A stretch of 6,355 bases of DNA from Opitutaceae bacterium (GTDB taxonomy: Bacteria; Verrucomicrobiota; Verrucomicrobiae; Opitutales; Opitutaceae): assembly GCA_031266495.1 (NCBI GenBank), contig JAISAX010000183.1, positions 1 to 6,355 on the forward strand, given 5' to 3'. The notes under the pieces are model-generated. The model worked only from the letters and a program-made list of their open reading frames with translations, was not told the origin of the DNA and made no database searches. This document shows, one piece after another, positions 1 through 5,167 of this stretch; the stretch's first letter is position 1; each line of letters starts with the position of its first letter. Position numbers and translations under genes: made by a program.

Positions 1-384
1 GGACTGAAAGCGGCTCGTTTCCCATTCGATTATGAGTCGGGTGGCACCCGTGTTTTGCTCGCTCTTTTTGCCGGGGCTTACCCTGTGGCGGCAAAATCCG
101 GTGTGGTTTCCCTTGATGAAATCGAGCGAGGCATCCACCCGCATCTTCTCCCCGAATTGGTCAAGGCCCTGACGCCACCGGATACCACCTCGCAACTGCT
201 TCTTGTCAGTCATTGCGATTATTTGCTCCGCCATCTGGAGCACGATCAGGTGTTTTTGACGGAAAAACAGGAAGACGGCAGCAGCGACGTCTATCGGGCC
301 GACAACGTGGAGGACTTCAAAGCGGATCGCAATCTGCTGAACTGGTATCATGCGGGCAAACTTGGCGCCATCCCTCGTCTGTAA
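1..384 (+). CDS. AAA/ABC-type ATPase, C-terminal part (5' end outside window)
   Basis: The frame is open from base 1 to a TAA at 382-384, giving the last 127 residues of a larger protein. Visible in order: an ABC-type signature ESGGT (residues 12-16 of the fragment), a hydrophobic Walker B strand ending in the catalytic pair D39-E40 (VVSLDEIERGIHP), and a strand LLLVSH carrying the switch histidine H71. This order and the 'DEIERGIHP' wording are typical of the AAA_15/AAA_21 group of SMC/ABC-like ATPases found in abortive-infection and OLD-type defence proteins. Walker A must lie upstream and is not visible. The protein would bind and hydrolyse ATP in the cytoplasm, probably as a dimer. The TOPRIM-type gene 55 bp downstream on the same strand suggests an ATPase-effector operon. 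The fold is confident; the defence role is inferred from context. It could instead be a housekeeping RecF-like ATPase. Confidence 0.85.
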   Translation, partial: GLKAARFPFDYESGGTRVLLALFAGAYPVAAKSGVVSLDEIERGIHPHLLPELVKALTPPDTTSQLLLVSHCDYLLRHLEHDQVFLTEKQEDGSSDVYRADNVEDFKADRNLLNWYHAGKLGAIPRL

Positions 385-418
385 AAATCGCCCTTCCTTC
401 CCCGTCCCTTTCCTCCCT

Positions 419-429
419 CCCCCCCCCCC
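419..429 (+). repeat. C11 homopolymer in the leader of the RloB-like gene
   Basis: An uninterrupted run of eleven C lies in a pyrimidine-rich stretch (about 390-439) between the ATPase stop and the ATG at 440. No Shine-Dalgarno motif is visible before that ATG. Runs of this length are prone to slippage, so the count may vary between cells or between sequencing reads. Confidence 0.9.
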
Positions 430-439
430 TGCCTTGCCC

Positions 440-1090
440 ATGAATTCGCATCAAAAACGTCGTCCGTCACGCAAAGCCGTTTTCATCGGCGTTGAAGACG
501 CGCGCGACGGGATGGGGGATCTGTTCGTGAAATATCTGAAGGAACGTTTCGGGAACCGCGAGGTTTCCGTCCGCCACCACGCCTGCAAAGGCGGTTCCTA
601 CCGCGACATTCTCCAAACCGCCCTCCAGCGAATGGGCAACGACTCGTATGATACACGTCTGCTGGTTTGGGATACGGATCGCGCGCAAACGCACGAAGAT
701 CAAATGCCCCCCAACTCCCGTGACATGACAGTCATTCCCCTGTCGCCATGTGTCGAGGGCGTTTTGTTGGAGTTGCTCGGCCAGCCTGTCCCTCAACGAT
801 CCAAGGCGTGCAAAAGTGCACTGGAGAAAATTGTGCGTCTCGATCACATTGAAAAAATGCGGCAGGCATTGGCGAAGGTTCCGGATGCGTACCTGGAAAA
901 TCATGACAGGATTGCCAAAATCATTCGCGCGATAAAAACCGGAACGATTCCGGCGTATCTGGCGAGCAAGGTTGCCCGTGAGCATGGAGTGGACAGCAAG
1001 GCGCGGACGTATTCGCCGATTGGCGAATCTCCAGTTGCGTCAGCGCCTCGCGGGCTTCGCAAGCGAAGCCCCTACCTCCGGCCTGCGTAA
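440..1090 (+). CDS. RloB/AbiLii-like TOPRIM-type protein, probable partner of the upstream ATPase
   Basis: 216 residues, close to the usual ~200 for RloB-type proteins. The layout matches a TOPRIM fold: strand AVFIGVED with the candidate catalytic E19 (family form CEG), a glycine turn KGGSYRD (50-56), strand LLVWDTD with the D78/D80 pair, then SPCVEGVLLELL (102-113), which parallels the NPCFExWLLL segment of RloB. These acidic residues would bind metal for nucleic-acid cleavage. RloB proteins accompany AAA ATPases in AbiL and RloA/RloB modules, and the preceding gene fits that partner. ATG 440 was chosen because the protein starts just before the first conserved strand. The frame is also open upstream through the C tract to an ATG at 350 that overlaps the ATPase gene; the added proline-rich stretch looks non-native. 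The last ~23 codons and the stop lie in a palindromic repeat, so the tail is probably not original. TOPRIM assignment is by motif reading; moderately sure. Confidence 0.72.
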   Translation: MNSHQKRRPSRKAVFIGVEDARDGMGDLFVKYLKERFGNREVSVRHHACKGGSYRDILQTALQRMGNDSYDTRLLVWDTDRAQTHEDQMPPNSRDMTVIPLSPCVEGVLLELLGQPVPQRSKACKSALEKIVRLDHIEKMRQALAKVPDAYLENHDRIAKIIRAIKTGTIPAYLASKVAREHGVDSKARTYSPIGESPVASAPRGLRKRSPYLRPA

Positions 1091-1092
1091 CG
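1018..1092 (-). repeat. REP-like palindromic repeat, copy A, overlapping the 3' end of the RloB-like gene
   Basis: The core (1049-1092) contains a 9-bp perfect stem GGGCTTCGC/GCGAAGCCC around AA, and ends in GCGTAACG, the complement of the GTTACGC end motif of the other copies. A 30-base stretch (1046-1075) recurs exactly at 1214-1243. Weaker similarity extends left: 1018-1045 matches 1185-1213 at about 22 of 28 positions with one gap. A separate 7-bp hairpin (ATTCGCC/GGCGAAT) sits at 1011-1028. The TAA stop of the RloB-like gene (1088-1090) lies inside the conserved end motif. Confidence 0.85.
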
Positions 1093-1096
1093 TCCG

Positions 1097-1124
1097 TTCT
1101 TGATTCTTGATTCTTGATTCTTAA
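1097..1124. repeat. Tandem heptamer TTCTTGA x3 plus TTCTTAA
   Basis: Three exact copies of TTCTTGA (1097-1117) and a fourth variant TTCTTAA (1118-1124) fill the gap between repeat copy A and the inverted pair at 1123-1266. TTCTTAA occurs twice more at 1265-1278, on the other side of that pair and in the same orientation. The function is unknown. Confidence 0.9.
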
Positions 1125-1266
1125 CTAAAGTTACGCGGATCGGCCGTAGGGGCGTCGCATGCGACGCCCGCGCCCGGCGGACTGTATTGGCGTATCTCCC
1201 GTTGTGGTCAGGTCCTCGCGGGCTTCGCAAGCGAAGCCCCTACGGTCGATCCGCGTAACTTCAGTT
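1123..1266. repeat. REPIN-like inverted pair of palindromic repeats (copies B and C)
   Basis: Two 50-base arms, 1123-1172 and the complement of 1217-1266, match at 45 of 50 positions. Each begins AACTRAAGTTACGCGGATCG (A in the left arm and G in the right at the ambiguous base) and contains its own hairpin: GGGCGTCGC/GCGACGCCC around AT in the left arm, and GGGCTTCGC/GCGAAGCCC in the right arm. The stem differs by a compensated change (G-C against T-A), so pairing is kept. The spacer is about 44 bases. Two inverted REPs with a short spacer is the form of a REPIN, an element moved by a RAYT transposase elsewhere in the genome. It lies between convergent gene ends, where it could also stop transcription or protect mRNA 3' ends. 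Confidence 0.8.
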
Positions 1267-1281
1267 CTTAATTCTTAATTT

Positions 1282-1297
1282 CCCCGCGTCAGCGGGG
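1282..1297 (-). terminator. Possible hairpin after the large secreted-protein gene
   Basis: A perfect 6-bp GC stem (CCCCGC/GCGGGG, 4-base loop) starts 9 bases past the minus-strand stop at 1306-1308. On the minus strand it is followed by an A/T-rich stretch but not by a clean T run, so it is a weak intrinsic terminator at best. A C9 run (G9 on the plus strand, 1294-1302) overlaps its proximal arm. Confidence 0.4.
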
Positions 1298-1305
1298 GGG
1301 GGAGG

Positions 1306-4047
1306 TCATAGCGTCAGCGCGACAACGGCGAGGCCCCACGGGGGAAGTTCGAGACGGAGTTCGCCGGTCGCGGGTTCGGCGGAGTGTATCCGGCCCTGGA
1401 TGACGCGGGCGCGTGTCCAGCGCAAGGGATGACCCCGGACTGTGCGGGTGGAATCCGTGCGCACAACCGGGGTCTGCGGACGCGGGGTCTGGTTGAGGAT
1501 CATGAGAAAAAGTTCGCGTCCGGATGCGGCGGCGGCAGGTGAGGCGGCGGCGGGCGGGACGACGGCGGGTGGGACGGACCCGGGGGCGAACGCGCAGAGG
1601 TGTTCGATGTCGGGGTTGTCGCAGGTGACGGCGCCGGCATCGAACCAGAGTTCGACCGGCTGGCCGTGGATTTTGCCGGGCGCGAATCCGCGGGCGAGAT
1701 GCGGGCCGACCTTGGGCGTGGCGAAGCCGGCGGGGAATGTAATTTTCCCGCCACTACGCAGGCCTGTTTCGGCGAGAAGGTAATCGGTGATCCAGCCGAC
1801 TTGCCATTCGGCGTGCCAGGGGAAGAGGGCGAAGGCGGCGGAGGGGTGGCCGAGGGTGTGCCAGTAATAGGCGGAGAGGCCGGTGGCGGGGTTGACGAAG
1901 TGATGGCGCCCGCGGGCAGCGGCACGGGCCATGTCGAGGAAGAGCGTGTCCGCAGTTAATTCGTGGATACGGACGAAGAGGGGCGCGTGGCTGCCGAGCA
2001 GGATGGGGCCGCCCATGGCGGTGCCGCGGATGTGCTCGACGTTGAGGCCGGTTTGCGTGAGTTCCCAGTCTTCGCGAGGGGTGTTGCCGGCGTGTTTTTT
2101 CTCCCGGGTGGGGATGGGGTGGGTGAAGATGGTGGTGGCATAGATTTGAGCGGTGCGGATGGCGGCGTCGCGGTAGCGGGTGTCGCCGGTGGCGGCGTGG
2201 AGATCGAGGAGGGCCTGGGCGGCGAAGGCGGTCGTGAAATCCCAGATGTTGAGGGCATCGCCGCAGGCACCGAGGAAGTGCCCGGGAGCGACGGCGTTTT
2301 CGAGGAACCAGTCGGCGCCGCGTCGGGCGGAGGCCAGGTACGCATCCTGGCCGAGGATGCGCCAGGCGACGAGGAGGCCGTACCAGGTGGGGCGCAGGTC
2401 GCGCAGGCGGGTGAAGTCGGGGCGGTGGCTGATGCTGTCGAAGGCGACGGGCCAGGAGCCGTCGGGGCGTTGCCAGGAGAGGAGTTTTTCGGCGGCGAGG
2501 CGGATGCGTTCGCGGAGGGTGGCGTCGGCGGGTTCGAAGAGGGCCATGTTGCCCATGTCCTGGAGAGTGTAGTACGTGGTGAAGAGGGGTTCGATCCAGT
2601 TGCCGCGTTCGGCGGTGAAGCGTCCGGTGAGCGGGTCGGGATATTCGCCGGTGGCGGCGTGCTGGAAGAAGCCGGGGGCGGTTTGTTGCTGGGCGAGTTT
2701 GAAGGCGCGCAGGAAGGGGAGCCGACGGGCGAGGACGGGGTCGTCCGCGACGCGGGCGAGCATCCACATGGCGGCGATGTCGGAGGTTTTGGCGCCGTTG
2801 GAACCGATGAGAGCGCCGTCGGGGAGGGTCAGGGTTTTCCATGCGGACTGGCGGTCGTCGCGGAGCAGGGCGTGGAGGCGGGCGAGCCGGGTGGCGAGTG
2901 ATTCGCGGGAGGTCTGGAGTTCGAGAATGCCGGAGAACCGGTAAATGTCGGCGGCGGCGTGGCGAAAAACCTCAAACCACGGGGTGGCGGCCAGTGTGTA
3001 TCGGAATTCAAACGACAGGGTTCCGCTTTTGTTTCCGTTTCCGGTTTCATCGGGTTCGACGCGGGAGCCTTCGCGCCCGAGAACGGGGGAACAGGCGAGG
3101 GGCGTGGGCTGGCCGTAACGGTCCATGAGAGCGAGGGCGAGATGCTGGCGGTCGCGGGTGTTTTTGTCGTGTTCCCAGGGGTGCGCGGCGGAGCCGGGGG
3201 CGGGGATGACGGCGAGGGTGAGGCCGGCGGTGGTCTCCATGAGGGGGCAGAGTGTCATGGTGTTGCGTTCGCCGGCGAGAAAGGGGCGCGAGGGGATTCC
3301 CTGGCTGTATGCGGGCGAGAGTTCGAAGTCGGGCTGGAGGGCGTTGCCATACCAGTTGCCGGGGACCATGCCCCAGGCAATGTCGGCGGGGTCAAGGACG
3401 GCGAGGGTGGGCGTGGGAAGGGCAAACCAGCCGGGGCGCGCAGGGACAAGGGTGAGGCGCACACGGATGTCGGCGGGGTAGGCCGGATCAAGCGTCCATT
3501 CGGAGACGGCTTCGCCAACGGGGAGTGTGCGGCGAAAGACAAGGGTGGACGCGCCATCGGGTCCGGAATGGACAACGGCGTTGTCGGGATAAAATGGATA
3601 CGCAGTGCCTTCGCGATCGAGTTCGACAAGGTTGGCGGCGGGCTGGCGCGGGCAATACAGGATGGTGTGGCGTCCGTCGGGCGCGGGCAGAGGGAGCCAG
3701 GGGGAGTCTGCCGGGCTGGCGGCGCGAGCTTGCGCGGCGTCCAGCCGCCAGCCTTCAGGGGTGCGGCGCCAGGTGAGGCGGAGGCGGTCGTTGGCGAGCT
3801 GGAGGTGGCCGGAAAGGGGAGCGGCGGCGGCGGCGGCAACGGAGCCGGTGGCAGCGGCAGTGGCGGGGCCGGAGGTGATGGCGGAAGTGGTTGCGATGTT
3901 CATGGCTGGTGCGGCGGTGGTGTCGGGAGCGAATAATGCAAGGCGAAGTGCGCCGGCGGGCGCGGACATGGCGGCGGCAAGAGGGGTTGTCAGCGCCACA
4001 ATGGAACAGGCAAACAGGAGGAGGGGGCGGGTTGTTCGGGCGCTCAT
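1306..4047 (-). CDS. Large secreted protein with alpha/alpha-toroid (six-hairpin glycosidase-like) core
   Basis: 913 residues from the ATG at 4045-4047. This start gives a clear Sec signal peptide: MSARTTRP, a hydrophobic LLLFACSIVALTTPL, then an AAA-type cleavage region near residues 24-28. An upstream in-frame ATG would bury that signal behind 61 residues. After an Ala/Thr-rich low-complexity stretch (about 40-77) comes a beta-rich part (about 80-350), then a helical region (about 370-765) with repeated hairpins and the conserved-looking WQRPDGSWP (525-533), RPTWYGLLVAWRIL (552-565), NIWDFTTAFAAQALLDLH (600-617), NVEHIRGTAMGGP (669-681) and FPWHAEWQVGW (742-752). This resembles the alpha/alpha toroid of polysaccharide-active enzymes. 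A Pro/Ala linker (823-842) leads to a C-terminal beta domain with PPWGLAVVAL. The family and catalytic acid cannot be named. It probably acts outside the cytoplasm on a polysaccharide; a non-catalytic role is possible. Confidence 0.85.
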   Translation of the reverse strand: MSARTTRPLLLFACSIVALTTPLAAAMSAPAGALRLALFAPDTTAAPAMNIATTSAITSGPATAAATGSVAAAAAAPLSGHLQLANDRLRLTWRRTPEGWRLDAAQARAASPADSPWLPLPAPDGRHTILYCPRQPAANLVELDREGTAYPFYPDNAVVHSGPDGASTLVFRRTLPVGEAVSEWTLDPAYPADIRVRLTLVPARPGWFALPTPTLAVLDPADIAWGMVPGNWYGNALQPDFELSPAYSQGIPSRPFLAGERNTMTLCPLMETTAGLTLAVIPAPGSAAHPWEHDKNTRDRQHLALALMDRYGQPTPLACSPVLGREGSRVEPDETGNGNKSGTLSFEFRYTLAATPWFEVFRHAAADIYRFSGILELQTSRESLATRLARLHALLRDDRQSAWKTLTLPDGALIGSNGAKTSDIAAMWMLARVADDPVLARRLPFLRAFKLAQQQTAPGFFQHAATGEYPDPLTGRFTAERGNWIEPLFTTYYTLQDMGNMALFEPADATLRERIRLAAEKLLSWQRPDGSWPVAFDSISHRPDFTRLRDLRPTWYGLLVAWRILGQDAYLASARRGADWFLENAVAPGHFLGACGDALNIWDFTTAFAAQALLDLHAATGDTRYRDAAIRTAQIYATTIFTHPIPTREKKHAGNTPREDWELTQTGLNVEHIRGTAMGGPILLGSHAPLFVRIHELTADTLFLDMARAAARGRHHFVNPATGLSAYYWHTLGHPSAAFALFPWHAEWQVGWITDYLLAETGLRSGGKITFPAGFATPKVGPHLARGFAPGKIHGQPVELWFDAGAVTCDNPDIEHLCAFAPGSVPPAVVPPAAASPAAAASGRELFLMILNQTPRPQTPVVRTDSTRTVRGHPLRWTRARVIQGRIHSAEPATGELRLELPPWGLAVVALTL

Positions 4048-4095
4048 GGATGGCGGGCGGGTTGGCGGAAATATGGGAAACACGGGAGAAAGGCA

Positions 4096-4104
4096 ATTAT
4101 CATA
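4096..4104 (-). promoter_or_regulatory. Possible -10 element for the large secreted-protein gene
   Basis: On the minus strand TATGATAAT occurs in a locally A/T-rich stretch 49 bases before the ATG at 4047. It contains both TATGAT and GATAAT, close to the consensus -10. No good -35 hexamer lies at the standard spacing; the nearest is GAAACA, which matches the consensus only in ACA. This is a weak call. Confidence 0.3.
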
Positions 4105-4141
4105 AGGTAATTCAAGCATGTTTCCTGTTTCCTTTACTGAC

Positions 4142-4293
4142 GTTACGCGGGCGGACGGTTGACAGGAGAGGCGGCGTCCGCGCCGCCCGACGCACGACAT
4201 CGCGCCCGAATATCGCAGCAAGCAGTTCATTCTGGCGGGCCTGCTGGTCCGTCCGGCGGCGGGGACGCCGCCGCTCCGTCCGTCTCCGCGTAT
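4142..4293. repeat. Second REPIN-like inverted repeat pair, different hairpin core
   Basis: The left arm starts GTTACGCGGGCGGACGG at 4142 and holds a perfect 7-bp stem GGCGGCG/CGCCGCC (loop TCCG, 4170-4187). The right arm is inverted: it holds the 8-bp stem CGGCGGCG/CGCCGCCG (loop GGGA, 4254-4273) and ends CCGTCCG..CCGCGTA at 4292. Read on the complement, the right hairpin and its flanks match the left with about three differences over 26 bases. The end motif TTACGCGG is shared with the pair at 1123-1266 while the core is not, pointing to a second subfamily. Confidence 0.7.
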
Positions 4294-4406
4294 TTATTTC
4301 GGGGTGTCTACGAGCCAGATCGCGGAGCAACAGGGTACAAGAGAAACGACTTCGTGGGGCATTCTGTGGATGGGTCGCCAGGTTTCTGGATTGAGGAATC
4401 GCGGAG

Positions 4407-5126
4407 TCAGTCGCCGCGTCCGAAATATTGTCCGCCGGGGATCTGGCTGCCGGGCCGGTTGGCGTCGCCTTCGGAAAGCCAGGTGACGCTGAAATTTGTC
4501 CAGAGAGCGTGGATACCGCCGTGATGGATTTGCCAGCGGCCTTTCTCCAGGGGGTCAAAGGGAGCGCTGCTGTTTTCCCGGGCGGCATTGTTATAGTAAA
4601 CCCAGAGGATCTTGCCCTCGGTTTCCGTGTTTTTTAAAGTATCAGACACAAGGATACGTTTTCTCGTGACGGAGGACATGCGGATCGGGTGCGGGAAAGG
4701 GGTGCCGGTGTCGAGCTTGGGCATCAATTGCAGGTTGCACAGGTAGCCGTAGTCCTCGAAAGTGGCATAGGCGTAGCCTTTGGGCTTCCAGCGATTGGAA
4801 GGGCAGATGAAAATGCTGCCTTCCTCGCGACGGTTTGTGTATCCTTTTCCTATATACGGAGAGAGAAGATAATACCACCTGGCCACATTCGCCGGATAGT
4901 CAGGCGCTCCATACGGATTGGGCGGATAACAGTCTTTGTTTTCCGCGGCGTAACTGGCGATGGCCGTCCCGATCTGGCGCAGGTTGGAGATGCATTCCAC
5001 GTCGCGGGCCTTGCGGCGGACGGCGAGCGTCGCCGGTATCATGATACCGGCAAGTATGCCGATGATGGCGATGACGACGAGGAGTTCGACAAGCGTGAAG
5101 GCTGTACGCGAAGTGTGGATACTCAT
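4407..5126 (-). CDS. Type IV prepilin/pseudopilin-like protein (prepilin-type N-terminal cleavage/methylation domain)
   Basis: 239 residues from the ATG at 5124-5126. The N-terminus has a short basic leader (MSIHTSRTA), then F10-T-L-V-E14 with the invariant Glu at +5 of the mature form, and a hydrophobic helix (LLVVIAIIGILAGIMIPA, 15-32). This is the classic prepilin peptidase substrate; cleavage is expected at A9|F10 (usually G|F) followed by N-methylation. The body fits the large Planctomycetes-Verrucomicrobia-Lentisphaerae family: CISNLRQIGTAIASYAAENKD (45-65), ICPSNRW (107-113), and a C-terminal HHGGIHALW block (201-209). In that family the block normally continues into DGH; here it reads NFS (211-213), so the hallmark is degenerate. 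It probably sits in the inner membrane facing the periplasm. It lies 41 bp downstream of the propeller-hydrolase gene and may share its transcript. The specific role is unknown; the domain call is firm. Confidence 0.92.
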   Translation of the reverse strand: MSIHTSRTAFTLVELLVVIAIIGILAGIMIPATLAVRRKARDVECISNLRQIGTAIASYAAENKDCYPPNPYGAPDYPANVARWYYLLSPYIGKGYTNRREEGSIFICPSNRWKPKGYAYATFEDYGYLCNLQLMPKLDTGTPFPHPIRMSSVTRKRILVSDTLKNTETEGKILWVYYNNAARENSSAPFDPLEKGRWQIHHGGIHALWTNFSVTWLSEGDANRPGSQIPGGQYFGRGD

Positions 5127-5127
5127 T

Positions 5128-5154
5128 GGGGGGGAGGGGGGGGGGAGGGAGGGG
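5128..5154 (-). repeat. Interrupted poly-C tract immediately before the prepilin-like start codon
   Basis: On the plus strand this is G7-A-G10-A-G3-A-G4, so the minus-strand leader is almost pure C broken by single T. It ends two bases before the ATG and fills the place where a Shine-Dalgarno motif would sit. The plus (template) strand has four G runs and fits a G-quadruplex pattern. Confidence 0.9.
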
Positions 5155-5167
5155 AACCTGATGTTTT

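Larger units (their letters stand above)
4048..4406. other. 359-bp non-coding gap between the prepilin-like and large secreted-protein genes
   Basis: No convincing gene is seen on either strand. It holds a possible promoter for the downstream minus-strand gene (4096-4104) and an inverted repeat pair (4142-4293). Nothing is recognised at 4294-4406, just past the prepilin-like stop. The size of the gap suggests that the large secreted-protein gene has its own promoter rather than being strictly co-transcribed. Confidence 0.6.

Noticed and set aside
1018..1266. CRISPR array
   Set aside because: The repeats alternate in orientation, are irregularly spaced and have no uniform unique spacers; they fit REP/REPIN elements instead.
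1754..2842. Minus-strand open frame (362 codons) rich in Arg and Pro
   Set aside because: It is a shifted frame of the 1306-4047 gene. The Arg/Pro/His-rich composition is typical of an out-of-frame GC-rich reading.
1963..2901. Long plus-strand open frame (312 codons) opposite the large secreted protein
   Set aside because: Its product is a Gly/Glu/Ala/Val-rich string with no motif, exactly antisense to a well-supported gene. High GC leaves such frames open by chance.
2959..3936. Long plus-strand open frame (325 codons) antisense to the N-terminal half of the same gene
   Set aside because: Glycine-rich, with no domain or start signal; it is the mirror of the real coding frame.
4048..4230. 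N-terminal extension of the large secreted protein to an ATG at 4230
   Set aside because: It would put 61 residues ahead of an obvious signal peptide and would run through part of the repeat element.
4112..4588. Open frames on both strands across the 4112-4588 region
   Set aside because: They cross the inverted repeat pair and the end of the prepilin-like gene, and show no recognisable motif or plausible start.
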